A stretch of DNA of 64,000 nucleotides, taken from positions 434,001 to 498,000 of the forward strand of contig OZ242373.1 of the NCBI GenBank assembly GCA_965209065.1, written 5' to 3'. Position 1 is the first letter of the stretch; every line of letters starts with the position of its first letter. Shown in pieces: positions 26,501 through 36,100 of the stretch. Source of the stretch: CBDBUR01 sp965209065 (GTDB lineage Bacteria; Pseudomonadota; Alphaproteobacteria; JAPOUT01; G958296285). The position numbers and the translations under genes were made by a program. A model generated the notes under the pieces. It was not told where the DNA came from, did no database searches, and was given only the letters and a program-made list of their open reading frames with translations.

Positions 26501-29378
26501 TGGTAGAAAAGTTTAGCGGTGCGGTGGTGTTTTCTACTCGTCTCAAAGCGCCGTTCTCGTTGAAGAATCGGTTTGCGCCGATGATGACAAGCCCTTCGCT
26601 TCCGGCGTCAAGAGAGCCGCCGAGCGTGACGGCGCCTTTTGCCAAGATGGTGATGCCGCCGTTTAGCTTAAAATCGCCACTGATGGTTGCGGTTCCAGCT
26701 GCCTCAACGACGAGGCTTCTATACATTGGCGTTGAGCCGCCACCGCTAGACGTTAAGCTAATATCATTGGCTTTGATTGACAAAAAGCTAACGTGGCTAG
26801 ATGAAATGTTGATGGGGCTATTCGTGCCGGCAGCAAAGGAGATATTGCCGGTGGTTCTAGCGAAGCCGCCGCCAAGTGTTAGCTCGCCTGCTGATGTTAC
26901 CATCAAGTTTTGAGTGTTGGCGCGCTGGTCTGCCTTTCTAGAAACGAGAGTGATGGTTTTGGCGTTAATGGTTGTTGGTGCGGTGTCGTCGAATACTAGG
27001 CTACCAATTCGAGCGATTATGGATAAGTCAGCGGCGGCATTGTCGAAGGCGGTGGGCATGATGATGTTGGCTTGGGTTGCGGTAATGGAGACGGAGTCTT
27101 TTGCGAGTAGCCAGTCGGCGATTGTGAAGCTATTGGATCCTGTAAAAAAGATAGCAACTTTGTTATAGAGGACATTGTTCGTGTTATTATCGCCGGCGGG
27201 GTCATCAGCGAAAAAGTGTGCCTCCGCCTTGGTGCTTGATAGGGTTAATGTGCCTGTGCCGATACTTATATTTCTTAATATAATTGTCTTTTTTAGAGAT
27301 CTAAGTATGAGGTCTTGATTGCTCGGTGGTGGCGAACTTGTATTGGAACGGATGTCGATATCACCAGCTGTAATGAAGGTGGAGACTTTATTTGAGAATT
27401 TTGCTCTTTTTGCTGTGAAATCGCCTGTTCCCAAATCAAACACACCACCTATCGTAGCCCCGATAAGAAGTGCGGAAGTTGGGTTAATGATGACATTGCT
27501 GTTAAAAACCCTTGGTGTGCCACCTCGTGAGATGAGGCTGGTAGTTCTCGCGCCAGCGATGTTGGTGTCTTGAATGAAGCTAATAGCACTGCTGGGACCT
27601 GAAGTAGCTGAGAAAGAAACAAAAGGGTTTGAGAACTTAAAAAATCCGCCAAGCTCTACTCTGCCCGCAGCGGCGATAGAGATACCTTGTATGCTATTAG
27701 CATTTAGACCGGTTGAGCTATCATCACCTCTAGAAAGAAGGGTGATGTTGTTTCCTGTAAGGGTAGTGCCTCTTCTATTTCCGGCGAATTGCACTGTCGC
27801 CGGTGTTGCTGACGAGGCAACAGAAAGAGAATTCGGGAAAAAGATAGCAGAGGGATTGGGGTTTTGTTCCCCAAGATGATGGTTTGTGCCGGAAGCGATA
27901 AACATATCGCCATTTTCTCCGGTATTAAAATGCCCTTGTAATTTTACAGAGCCTGCAGCAGCAACAAGAAGGAACTCGTTGCTAGGCGTTGCGGTGCCCC
28001 ATGTAGAATAAAGCGTAATATTTCTGCCTAAAATATAAGTTGGCACGCCGCTTATAAAGTTAATGGGCGCGTCTGGTCCCGAAGTGATGGTGATATCGCC
28101 ACCCAGTCCCTTGTTCAGAATCCCACCGAGCGTAACTATATTGCTTGCGCTAATCGTGAGAGTTCGGGAGGTTGGGCTTGGGTTAGCAGCAAGGGAAATA
28201 AACGTTATATTTCTACCACTAAGCGTGACGTCGCGGGAGCTTGAAAATTGGATTGTATTCTTTACACTTGCTTTTCTAGTGGTCTCGGGTCCCCTGAGGG
28301 TTAAATCCCCGCTTACCGATATGCTATAGAAGATGGATATTGCTGGAGCAATGAGCGTTAGTCCGCCATTGGTTTTGTTGATAGCTCTGTCATTTATCGT
28401 TATACTTTCTTTCGCTACTAAGGAAACATCGCCGTCATAGTCTTCAACAGCCTTGGTTGAAATGTTAAATAACTGATTGCCATTGTCAGTGCCGTCAGTT
28501 TTCTTAACCTCGCCATCACCTTCAAGGTGACTATTATGGTTTTCACTATTCGAAATGTGAATTTCGCGAGGGTCAAGCAGAAGCTTTGCCGCTTTCACCT
28601 TGAATATATCAAACGAGGCTAAATGCTGCTTACCCGATACTTCAACAAAACCGCCTTCAGCGTTTATGCTTCCTTGAAAGTTTGTGCTAACGTCCGACCA
28701 AATAATAACGCGCGGAGAAGTTATCAACGCACCCGATTCCACAATCGTTTTTTGCGCGTTAGCAATATCTCCCTTGCCTTGAAAACCACCACCGACTAAA
28801 ACTTCTTTATTCGCGGTAAGAACCGCACTTGAACCGAGCCTAACTTCACCCGCGCCCTCTACGATAATTCTTTGCGCCTCAACCGCCCCACCTATATTAA
28901 CGGCAACATTGACAACGCCATTATTACTTAAACTTTGAAAATGAACTTCGCCCGAAGGTGCTGTAATAACACCATCAGCCCGAACCGCGCCTGCCGTTGC
29001 CAACAGCCCGCCAACATTCACTACCGAACCCGCGCTAAACTGAATGCCTGCTGGGTTTTCTAAAGAGACTCTACCATTGGCGTTTAACGTGCCGTTGATG
29101 TTTGTCTCAACACCATTGCGAACTTTAATCGAAATCAACGCAGACGCCGAAGGTTGCGTGATGGTCACCACCTCATTTTCGGCAATATCAAACCGCTCCC
29201 AGCTTGTCCCTAGGTAAGCGCTATTTTGTTCAATTTCAAAGGGGTTAGAGATGTCTCCTTGTCCTTGCGTGATTCTCCCTCCGTTGGGGGCGGCGGAAAG
29301 CGCGCTCGCGCTTCCAATGAGTAAAAAAGCAAGCAAAACAGGCAAGCTTCGGCTAGATGGTGTTGATATAAGGCACAT
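17505..29378 (-). CDS. giant TPS-family exoprotein, 3957 residues
   Basis: Filamentous-haemagglutinin-family secreted or surface protein, predicted as a very long right-handed beta-helix. The signal peptide is followed by a TPS domain (about residues 31-275) with GRITQG, NPAGIQFSAGSVVNVGGLLA and the closing LLLDPREIHI. The rest is made of two alternating repeat modules: one around SNQ.LTLTA.G.LTLGG.FNIGTGD.T, the other around Y.G...F.IPAW.....LS.TAT.A.I..P. Around residues 2480-2670 there is a charged, Leu/Ala-rich segment likely to be helical. The C-terminus ends SLTCTPQSLCQ; I saw no other cysteine in the mature chain. The start is supported by GAGGAGG six bases upstream. No TpsB is near. 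Function (adhesion, biofilm or contact) is inferred from the family only. Confidence 0.9.
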   Translation of the reverse strand: MCLISTPSSRSLPVLLAFLLIGSASALSAAPNGGRITQGQGDISNPFEIEQNSAYLGTSWERFDIAENEVVTITQPSASALISIKVRNGVETNINGTLNANGRVSLENPAGIQFSAGSVVNVGGLLATAGAVRADGVITAPSGEVHFQSLSNNGVVNVAVNIGGAVEAQRIIVEGAGEVRLGSSAVLTANKEVLVGGGFQGKGDIANAQKTIVESGALITSPRVIIWSDVSTNFQGSINAEGGFVEVSGKQHLASFDIFKVKAAKLLLDPREIHISNSENHNSHLEGDGEVKKTDGTDNGNQLFNISTKAVEDYDGDVSLVAKESITINDRAINKTNGGLTLIAPAISIFYSISVSGDLTLRGPETTRKASVKNTIQFSSSRDVTLSGRNITFISLAANPSPTSRTLTISASNIVTLGGILNKGLGGDITITSGPDAPINFISGVPTYILGRNITLYSTWGTATPSNEFLLVAAAGSVKLQGHFNTGENGDMFIASGTNHHLGEQNPNPSAIFFPNSLSVASSATPATVQFAGNRRGTTLTGNNITLLSRGDDSSTGLNANSIQGISIAAAGRVELGGFFKFSNPFVSFSATSGPSSAISFIQDTNIAGARTTSLISRGGTPRVFNSNVIINPTSALLIGATIGGVFDLGTGDFTAKRAKFSNKVSTFITAGDIDIRSNTSSPPPSNQDLILRSLKKTIILRNISIGTGTLTLSSTKAEAHFFADDPAGDNNTNNVLYNKVAIFFTGSNSFTIADWLLAKDSVSITATQANIIMPTAFDNAAADLSIIARIGSLVFDDTAPTTINAKTITLVSRKADQRANTQNLMVTSAGELTLGGGFARTTGNISFAAGTNSPINISSSHVSFLSIKANDISLTSSGGGSTPMYRSLVVEAAGTATISGDFKLNGGITILAKGAVTLGGSLDAGSEGLVIIGANRFFNENGALRRVENTTAPLNFSTTTPTSITAGTIRLLAADGSTPTATTQPLTLNYTMETFLSGTLALSSNLTIAYSGTPDLAIADWMIATGRSLSITATQANIATTLAEINIGGGDLILNTQQGVVDFSGTTSITAKNISITSTGTNTDDNRIIVALTLAATQAITLNKTFRIARGKLVDPVSNTSNTYDGSITFNAPRVVLGEDSFNLMLEGATNDGHFAFQSGAALSASSIAISYNAYDRATQQTFTIPAWAAISGTDLSVATTTLDEDGLVVSIQAEIIIPDGFDIGSGTLSLESIAFSLAPPASGAASPPVFGEINITHNNGVEGFTIPAWAIASGKNLSVTQLNSGTILIPNDLDIGSATLSLAGGEFAPVVPEEATAFAWGALKLNYTNSADENRSIPSWAIKSNIPLSVTSLIDVIALDGLNIGSGALTLDATGFAVRGTIAYGGSLNITYRGTDDFQISSWVRSDRNLTITATEADIIVPTSFSFDFGTNNLTLIAEKGNLNFPDLASEIIARNITLISLGGTPTTINTHLTITASGFVLLGGTFDRGRGAFSVTAGASQPINFVTTHETRIAANFVTLISNGAPTASNQDLTIIDSAQITLGGSFDAGTGDITLTADSIIDFSDAQATSLNARNIALTSAADSAPTASNQALTLTAAGSLTLNGAFNIGTGTLTLTASADNPIYLATDRKTSITAGDITLAQAIEREATLELTHGGSGDYTIPSWAIAANKNLAVNNPVGSITIPDNLNLGSGSLTLTASGFAVEGNTRTWGRLNAVYTGASAFDIPDWMLNSGKDLTLIATEAGINIPASITFGSNRLGLIAEEGALVFAADTTLSAYSLTLISADDSPTASNNTLTIEDTIDIVIGGTFNFGTGDIIITANRAFVGAVPSGTRMGIAFSPNIATTLKAANITLNSSSTLPAGSGQAVTLEATAKLTLTGLFAAGLESGNFFTLSAAELDADLTDSMTPRALAIVYTGTGDTGASVFTIPDWAKTTIDALSITYEAGKIIVPADFDISLGHGRTALSLRAMEFELTDNTITYDGALSLTYLGTTAFDIPNWLVYGEGDLSITATEANIGLPADIDNGLYGLALIAEKGALVFDVNGASSISAGGDISLRSAAAQATASGQSLTLTAAGDVSLMGNINIGAGELEVNAGNNGGIGVILFGADGADVVLAAAAVRLSQNGAPFAAEVDATFTIPSSGKPSITNLSGQFQAAHSWFAPLPIKTITFSVNDDEDGAVHLLVADFITANAADFGALVVDENGVLDFSNFDITLITETGSIIFPIGTKVIKANSLMVRVGSNSGTIFVDDGTGGLGVFPEGLTINVNNHLELPTIHAQDSHVALTARTISLNRFRMGGAASKTLAITASEGITLETDFAFAEFASVTLDTPVIKLGDHTFRIDRDSNILSLRSLRIEGIKDDNGTRTRTGAIDISNGTIIRVRGTLTMEANSIRFSTIFSGNINSVVNIYALGVHLASNATSSNGKGVTINIYSLEGVTFDLTLNHFHGTKTVEVFNEAKFKNEDVDIEYNSAVNIYPTTPLAMLRLLNLIVSPATKARNTARIDELNAIANSPTESLTGGQAKELRNLSASRLARAEAREAFTANLIATFAAADDDEDSAKVADSTRAAGLSKLGRENLLLALGSLGDPALTNRLLLEDNLIQTALAFLQFPTEAQYNTAVNNLSARLAGASTNAQRIAVVETFREENKAFIVPTPSENSFAVNAPAILSPKAYAPFVISGDLTIMGGGDINIGGGSVAAPTLTIDGERIPVANTIVFTGETNIIVEDGGDFNLGDALAISLPNTFNGEDVTGDVLIKADTIAITTTRETASLFSASSTATPRTLTLEGTSPIGALFAIQIFSPFIDFSYGSESGTNVILKTEGVTSFLAQDVITVKALNITFDSEITRADTAEVIGEFNFIATQAIHFSTGKSITILANGDLTLTSPQAGIASNRSLSLHSVGTLTLDGRFSLGSGSVLLQYAQETFADVPEPLEFTATTMLVIPRRGVIFFKPWMAENRKTLWLGIEQSATTAGINLPAAADFNSFAHRVLGGFDPKYTSELTTETTIEVRDDINLGDGDLRLFSNTLRFSGKESFTITANDITIHTKTAIASAGGLSRDLALNAAGDIRLTSTATSTLIHRFRDLTLLADGEINILSVAHQIFRARDITLSGTIAVISGNIIPLGGGRAPILVPTSDKQDISFIARGVINFATDRANSISAAALILVAGENAPTLMLEQDFTLTASEAVTLINLKINLPKATTDTKGATLTIEAGSSAALSLSGGNFSAEVVDISSGELVLEITLRLPDETENTTSNMPTTIDAATFKWELGNAAFPNAVPDDLKLTFSSALELINSRNGAQLTIQDWMVVEDRSLSITITDGGPTGITITDDITLGTGDLTLISGGNINIRFSHPTADSTITLSANNITIRDNSSSGVNENNNTSYALLATNDILLTGASFNFGRDITIMAGNDLLVNEENTSIIGRVVTIDIGGEVKAGDTNFFLNANTLTLANDKPTTITGNGTIEIESLDAGAVSNQNLTIEAGGDLTLIGKYDVGINTDNSIVRLTSTNGTIIFNQDFNNSGVTINARDVILTQETEVFTPTQADNVTFTLSANDDNKPLIRYIGNDEQTSVDWARQFGANSDTHVTLMDHIGDGNTFGEHEGTGDDINLDISENDNEAERDFIVTAGEKFIVPAGDINIKAQIIIIRADSIQNAADDEDGIENQITLIATQRIVLHTDIASSENIIIQAPEVVFSSSKPVKLNGNNIMIDVPDDMVMPEEMPATNNQNVALTAVADIQINNNINVGFGTLTLKAGGKIEATERSVSIAANRVVYEANTATSESEHNITIESMNDIRLLSSIETNGNIILRAGGSIITPDADTSITADGAGNNLIFEQRHALRQNFALTLKAGGDVSVIGDIDRGTGAVMLTAGGAVMLVDTASIRAATISISQSATFGVAAPAVFSVLPALTYSGTTPQAPVSWAASLTCTPQSLCQ
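18865..19662 (-). repeat. homologous block shared with the second giant (single copy here)
   Basis: Encodes SAEVVDISSG, TFKWELGNAAFP, ALELINSRNGAQLTIQDWMV and RSLSITIT, then NITIRDNSSSG. The same order is found twice in the 5722-residue giant (31530-32275 and 45450-46197). Confidence 0.75.
21375..21910 (-). other. helical insertion segment in the first giant
   Basis: Within the beta-helix, about 180 residues rich in Leu, Ala, Glu and Arg (ARIDELNAIANS, KELRNLSASRLARAEAREAF, RENLLLALGSLGDPALTNRLLLED). The composition is helical and lacks the beta-repeat pattern. A matching segment lies at 33825-34205 in the other giant. Confidence 0.7.
28555..29290 (-). other. TPS secretion domain of the first giant
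   Basis: N-terminal domain recognised by a TpsB outer-membrane transporter in this family. It is about 70-80 percent identical by eye to the TPS domain of the second giant (46483-47227), including QNSAYLGTSWE.FDIA.NEVV and EVLVGGGFQGKG.IANAQ.TIVESGA. Confidence 0.85.
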
Positions 29379-29401
29379 AGATCCCTCCTCTTTATATTAT
29401 G

Positions 29402-29430
29402 AATATAAACAATAATTCACCTCTTTTCAA
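29402..29430 (-). promoter_or_regulatory. promoter of the first giant
   Basis: On the minus strand TTGAAA (29425-29430), exactly 17 bases, then TATATT (29402-29407). The leader is short (about 20 bases) and ends in GAGGAGG. The promoter of the second giant has the same -35 hexamer and spacer. Confidence 0.6.
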
Positions 29431-29540
29431 GTAAATTTTACAAAAAGAGAAAAAAAGTGAAGTCAAAACTCCTACTATGAGCCGCTATCGCGCCAGCGGA
29501 GGTGTTGCGATTCCTCGCGTTTTCGCTCTATAATGCCGAG

Positions 29541-30152
29541 ATGAAATTCATCGCCTTGATTTTGGCTCTTTTTTTCGCCACCGCATGCGCTACCAGCTCG
29601 GAGAGTTCGGGCATGCTGCTCTATCGTATGGGCTTCTACAGCAAGGCGCTGGAAAGCTGGCGCGATGCCGCGCAAGCGGGCGATGGCGGTGCGGCTTTTC
29701 GGCTCGGCACTGCCTATCTGGACGGGGTCGTCACCAAGCGCAACCCCAAAGAGGCGATAAAGTGGATTAAGCTCGCCGCGAAGCTGGGAGACGCCCGCGC
29801 CGAAAGCGAGCTAGGTGCTATTTATGATTGCGAGCTATATAAATGTAGCACGCTGGGGCTAAAGAAATCGCCGCGCCTTGCCGCGCAGTTCTATCTGTCG
29901 GCGGCGCGTAAGGGAGAGCCGCAGTCGCAGTATAATATCGCCGTGCTGCTGGAGGAGGGCATCGGCATAAAGCAAAATTATGTGGAGGCTTATAAATTCT
30001 ACACGCTGGCGATTGAAAACGATTTTGCGACTTTCGCTCATAGCGCGCGCTCTAAACTTGCGCAGAAAATGTCGCGCGCCGAAATTGAGCTCGCTAAGCT
30101 AAAGGTTGAGGCTTTTATGCGCGGCGCAGATGACGAACTAAGCGGACTATAA
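29541..30152 (+). CDS. Sel1-repeat lipoprotein between the giants
   Basis: Predicted lipoprotein of 203 residues. Signal MKFIALILALFFATAC with lipidation at Cys16 is inferred; the ATG at 29541 is chosen because it places the signal peptide at the start, unlike one 39 bases upstream. Three to four Sel1-like repeats follow: ALESWRDAAQAGDGGAAFRLG, EAIKWIKLAAKLGDARAESELG, LAAQFYLSAARKGEPQSQYNIA and AYKFYTLAIENDF. Such repeats form helical scaffolds for protein contacts in the envelope. It lies on the opposite strand to both giants, 163 bases from the start of one and 20 bases from the stop of the other. Whether it serves their secretion is unknown. Confidence 0.85.
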   Translation: MKFIALILALFFATACATSSESSGMLLYRMGFYSKALESWRDAAQAGDGGAAFRLGTAYLDGVVTKRNPKEAIKWIKLAAKLGDARAESELGAIYDCELYKCSTLGLKKSPRLAAQFYLSAARKGEPQSQYNIAVLLEEGIGIKQNYVEAYKFYTLAIENDFATFAHSARSKLAQKMSRAEIELAKLKVEAFMRGADDELSGL

Positions 30153-30165
30153 CCAAACTATAACC
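30146..30165. repeat. 9-bp direct repeat across the Sel1 gene stop
   Basis: ACTATAACC at 30146-30154 and 30157-30165, a period of 11. The TAA stop (30150-30152) is in the first copy. Confidence 0.8.
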
Positions 30166-30172
30166 GAACGCC

Positions 30173-33100
30173 TTACTGGCATAAACTTTCGGTGGTGCAA
30201 GTGATGCTCTCCGCCCACGAAAGAATGGAAGGCTGAGGAAAGGCACCGCTATAAGTCAGCACAGGCAAGACAGAGAAAACAGCAGGGGCTTCCGCGCCAA
30301 ACAAAGCGGCTTGGCGAATGTTAATCATATCGGCTTTGATTGTTCCCGCATCCATCAGCACAACCGCGCCGCCAGCTTCAAGCGTCAGCGCACCCGTGCC
30401 TCTATCGATAGCGCCGATGAGAGTCACATCACCGCCTGCCTTCAAAGTGAGCGCGTGGTTTTGCCTAAAGGCATATCGTTGCTCGAAGATGAGGCTGTTG
30501 CCCGCACCTTTAGCCTCAAGGGTAGTATCGGCATCAGGCGTGATGATAGAACCGCCCGCCTTCAAAATGATATTGCCGTTGGTTGATATATCGCTCAGCA
30601 GGCGAATGTCGTTCATAGATGTAATGGTGATGTTGTGTTCGCTATCGGTTGTGGTGGTGTCAGCCTCATAGACCACGCGGTTAGCAAGCACGACAACATC
30701 TCTCTCAGCGGCTTCGATTTTGCCGCCGGCATCTAGCGCCAGCGTGCCGAAGCCGATGTTGAGATTATTGTTGATTTGAATATCCCCAGTGGCAATCAGC
30801 TGAACGTTTTGATTATTGGCGGTCGGCATATCAGCAGGCATAACCATACCCTCAGGAATATCAATCATAATGTTGCTACCTTTGAGTTCCACCGGCTTGG
30901 TGTTAGAGAAAATAACCTCAGGCGCTTGAATGATGATGGTTGCGCTAGAAGCGATGTCGGTATGAATGGTGACGCGCTCGGTAGCGATGAGGGTAATGGG
31001 TTTTGTAATGCCGGTGTCGCTATCGGTATCGGTTTGGATACTTTCGGCGCGGATGAATATAGTTTGCGCTTTAATTTCGATGATGCCGTCAGGCACGATG
31101 AACTTCTCGCCGGCGTTGATGATGAACTCGCGGTTTCTTTCTTTAACCTCAGGCGCGGTGAGGTCGATATTAACATTGTCGCCATCGGCGGTGTCGCGTC
31201 CTTCAAAAGTTCCGCCTTCTTTTAGAGCGTCTTCCAAGTTTGCGTCATCGGGGGAGAAGACACCGAACTGCTCTGCCCAAGTGATGGCTTCCTGTATGCC
31301 AGTGCCGAGATAGCGAATGAGGGGTCTGTTATCTTCATTATCTGCGAGGACGAAGGTGGCGTGAGTGGCTTGAGTAGTGGTGAAGGCAACCGTTTCTTGC
31401 GTGAGGATAAGGTCGCGCGCGGTGAGGGAAGTGGCATCATTGAAAATGATAGTTCCCTTTTTAGCCGTGAGGCGCATGATGCTTTCGTTTTCGTCCGCGC
31501 CGATGTTTAGCGCGCCGGTTAGGGTGATGTCGCCATCAGCTTCAATGGTGAGGTTTTGTCCGCTTGCGGTAGGCGTGCCAGAGGTGCTGATGATGATAGC
31601 ACCAGCAGTAATGGTGGTTGCTTTATCAGTCGCGAAGTTGAGCGTGGCGGGTAGGAGGGAAATTGTGAAGCTACCCGCTTTCACCACACCCCCGATAGTG
31701 ATTGTGCTACCGCTAAGGCTAGTGTGTCGCTCAAATATAATTTCATTTCCTGCGATAAAGGTTAAATTCGTGCTGAAATTAAATCCTAGGGCATCGAAGT
31801 GGATATCATTTGTGGCGTTGAGAGTTAGAGAGGTGCCATTTGTGGCGTTGATTCCGCTGTTGTTCCCATCGCGTAAGGTTATATTGTTGGCGCTGAGCGT
31901 AATGGGGTCGCCGTCAGCATTATTGAAGAGAATATCAAGGGCTGTCCCGCTAGAGGATAAAAATAAGTCGCCGGTGCCGACATTTATATCGTCAGTGATA
32001 GTGAGTCCTGTGTTGGCACTGGTGCTGAGATTAACGCTAATGGAGAGGCTTCTGTTTAGCGCGACCATCCAGTCTTGCACGGTGACGGCGGCGGCGGTTC
32101 TGCTATCGGTCAGCTCGAGGGCGGAGAGGTTCATCAGGGTTAAGTTGCTTAGGGTAGCGGGGAAAGCGGCGATGGTTTGTTCCCACTTGAAGGTGCCAGC
32201 GTCGATGATGTTCGCGTTGGTGAGCGTGAAGGCTTGGGGGTTAATATCCACCACTTCGGCGGAGAGGGTTGAGTCATCAAGCGTGAGGACGCCGCTATCA
32301 TCGCCAATGGTAATGGCAATCGTCAAGGTGCCGCCTTTAGCCTCATCGGTGGTTCTGCCTAAGTTGATGGTTGTGTTGGTGAGCGTGATGGCGGCGGCGG
32401 CGGTTAGGGTGAGGTTTTGCCCGCTCGGCGTTGGTTTGGTTGGGTTGTCGCCGAGCGTGATGGTTATGCTGTCGGCATTAATGGAGGTTGCTCTATCGTT
32501 AGCGAAGTTAATGCTGCCGCTGGGGTTTAAGGTGAGGCTTTGCTCATTGCCGTCTGCATCTTGAGCCAGTATAGTTCCGCCGAGGGTTATGTTCCGCGCC
32601 GCGAAGACGATTGTATCAGTGGTGGTAACCCCTGCGCCAGCGGTAAGAATAATTTTCCCACCAGCTAAAAGAGTCAAATCAAGCTCTAGTCTATTCTTAA
32701 GTTCATTATAGAAGTAATTTATATCGTTCCTAGCGTCAAGGGTCAAAGAGGCAGGGTTATCTCCAGGAAGCACCTGCGAGGATAAAGTGATGTTGATATT
32801 ATTGGCTTTCATTATGGAATTTCCTTCGGGAGCAAGGATATTTACGGTGATGGTTAAATCCCCATTACCTAAATCGAAATCACCATCGGGGAGAAAGATT
32901 ACAGTGCCGGGGGCTGCTTCGGTAATGGTTAGATTTCTGTTGAGAGCAGCCCACCAAGGTTGGTAAAAAAGGTTGCTGTCGCGTGATTTAATGGTTAGGT
33001 GGGCTGTGGTGATGCTTGTTGCCCTGCTTCTAATGAATGTTCCATAAGTCAAAGTAATATCGCCGGTGCCGACATTAAAATGCCCATTGAGTTGAAGCTC

Positions 33101-36100
33101 AGCGCTACCGAAGCCGAATGTAGAGTCAATCGCGAGGTCTTGGTTGCTGGCGCGGGTGCTTCTTTGTGGCGAAGTTAAATAGATTCTACCGCTTGTGATG
33201 CTTGTTGGCGCGTCCGCCCCAAAATGAATGGCGTTGCTGGCACTAATTCTAAGCCTTATCCTTCTAACACCACCATCATCATCTGTTATATTCTCGGCGA
33301 GGAGCTTGCCCGCAAGGGTTATATCGCGCGCTCTGATGATAGAGTCTTCTCCGCTTGTGGGGATAAAGTTTATGACACCATCAGTGCCGGTTGTTTTCAG
33401 CACAAGGTTAGCGCCGCTATTACTTCCATAGCTAAAGTCTATAAAGGGCGAGATGATATCTACCTTGCCGGCGGTTTCGAAAGTTATGGTTCTAGGCGTG
33501 GCAGTGGTGCTGGTTGAAACAAATCTATCGGTTTGTCTGACGGTGTTGATGATTATATTATCCCCTTTGATGAGCACATTACCAGTGACCGCTTCTCCAT
33601 TGACGATGTTCGGCAAGCTAATGGCAAGCGCACCCTTGATAGAGAAGGCGGAGTTATCGTTCATCGTGATATTTGTTTCACCCCTAAAGGCAATGGTTCT
33701 ATCAAGAGGCATGACTTCGCCACCGATGGTTTGCCCAAGTATGTTGAAATCATTGCCCTCTCCCATAGTCAAGGTGCCTGAGATAAAGAAGGGGAAGAGA
33801 CCACCATCAACAGACGGCAAGCCTTCTTCAGGCAACTCAAACTCTAAGATGGAAAGAGGATTGCCGCCCGGCGGGACGATTAAGCCCTTTTCTAACACTA
33901 AGCGATTGGTAGCCGCAGGGTCGCCCAAGCGGGCGAGCGTTAGCAGCAGGGCTTCTCTGCCTTGCGAAGTAAGCTCGGTAATGCTGTTTTCAACCAGCGA
34001 GGTTACTAGAAATTGCTTTCTTGTTTCTATGTCTAGTTTTTGCGCGCCCAGCTTGGCTAATTCCGCCGCTTGGTCGCTTGTTAGGGCGGGGTTGCTTGAG
34101 TCAGCAATGTGGGCGGTAGCTATCGCTCTGAGATCATCTATTTTGCTATTGGTTGCGTCTGGCACAATTAAATCTAGCCTAGTAAGAATTTCGGTAGCAG
34201 AAAGCGGATAAATGTTTAGATCACCCCTAAAAGGGCTGGCGGGGTCTATGCTAAGTGGCGTCAAGTCAGCATCAAAAGAAACACCATCAAAGCTATAGAT
34301 ATCGAAGTCACTCGCGAAGCCATCCTCCACCACCCCAGCTGCTTCAATGTGAACGCCTAAGGCGACGATGGAAGCGGCACTAGTAATAATGAACGTGCTG
34401 GTTGTTATTAGAGTAAAATAGCCCTGCACGATTATTTCGGCGTTACCTAAATTTGTATTCCCGCTTGTCGTAATAACCACCGAGCGTAAAAAAGTGATTT
34501 TACCACCAAGCACAGGAGTAGCGCCCTCGGCAGTTGTTATGGATGGCGTATCTATTACTGTTTTACTTCCTCCTATGAAAAAACCTCCAATAATACCTTC
34601 AGTTGCCCTTACAAATGCATCGCCATCATTTTCAGCACCCTGATCTGCATTTGCACTCACACGCCCTCTTGCGTCAAATATCCTTGCCGTTATAGTGATA
34701 TTTTTAGCACTAAATAAACTGCTTGTTAAAGTGAAAGTATCATTTACATTGATAGTTATACTTTCGCTAAAGAGATGCGCAACACCAGCTCCGCCTATAG
34801 TCCTGCCCGTTTCGGTAATGCCGAGGGCTTCTAATGTGAGCGAAAAGGCTTTGATGACCCTGACACTTGACGGGAAAATGATAAAACCATCTGTGGCAAG
34901 GTCGCTGGGATTTGCAAGCTCGGAAGCGGTGGTGCGGAATGTTATGTCGTAGGCTCCAAAATCTAAAACGCCATCGTCATCAATGCTAAATTTCATAAAC
35001 ATATCATTATTGGCTAATAGGTCGGCAATATCTATATTGGCTTCCGTTACATCAATCACTAGGGCGGGGACCTCAAACCAATCGTAAGCCTCTTGCGGTT
35101 GTATGCCCAAATTGGTGATGGTTGGCTTGCCACCACTCGGAATGACGAAGGTCGCATCAACACTTGAGGCAAACGACACATTCATTTGCGATAGGGCAAT
35201 GGCACTCGCCGTTAGCACCACAGGCACGCGCGCAGCATCTGGCGTTGCGCCGTCCGTGCCGAAACGAATAACACCGATAGCACCGCTATTGCCAGCATTC
35301 ACCGAAAGCACACCATCGCCGATGTCGATAAAGCCTTCAAGCGATATATCGCCCAGCGCGGTTAGCGTGAGGTTTTGGTCGCTCGGCGTTGCCTGCGCCA
35401 CTGCCGAGCGTAGCGAAATACGACTTGCCGTTATAATCGTTTCGCCAACGTTTCTAAATATCAGCGCGCCTTTCTCTGCGATAAGGGTAAGCGCGAAATA
35501 ACGCTCTCCATTGGGGCTATCGCGCAGAACCATTGGAATGCCAGAATTAATGTCCGCCTCTGTGGCGATGACGGTTAGGTCGCCAACCGCGTTATTGACA
35601 AACTTCGCCCAGTTAGGAATGCCGAAAGTCTCCGTGCCGAGATAGGTCAGCGAAAGGTCGCTGCCATAAGCAACAGAATTACCTTCCGCCTCAAATTCCA
35701 TCGCCGTGAGCGAAAGCGCCGTCCTGCCTTGTGTAATATCAAAACTGGTCGGAATAATAATTTTGCCCGCCCTATAAACGACCGAGATTTCGTCAAGCGC
35801 AGCAACCACCCACGCAGGAATGGTGAAGTCCCCGCTGCCGGTATAAATAACCCTAAGCGAACGAGGTCTAACGGGGTTGGCGAGGCTCACGTCAAACTTC
35901 GCCGCCGATAGCGTGAAGAAATTGTCTAGCTCCAGCCCTACCGTGAGAAAGCCCGATATAGTGATTTGGTCGCTCGCCTCTAACCGAACAGCCGCCTCAC
36001 TGCCCGAAGGGGACGCGCCCGCAGAGGTCAGCACGAGGTTTGCGCCTTTTAGCGTTGTCGCCATATTGCGCGCAAACGCAATGCCCGCATGAACGCCAGA

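Noticed and set aside
31377..32564. A 395-codon open frame opposite the second giant, and a 268-codon one at 41373-42179
   Set aside because: Same reason: antisense shadows of beta-repeat codons, Val/Ser/Pro-rich and with no homology I recognise.
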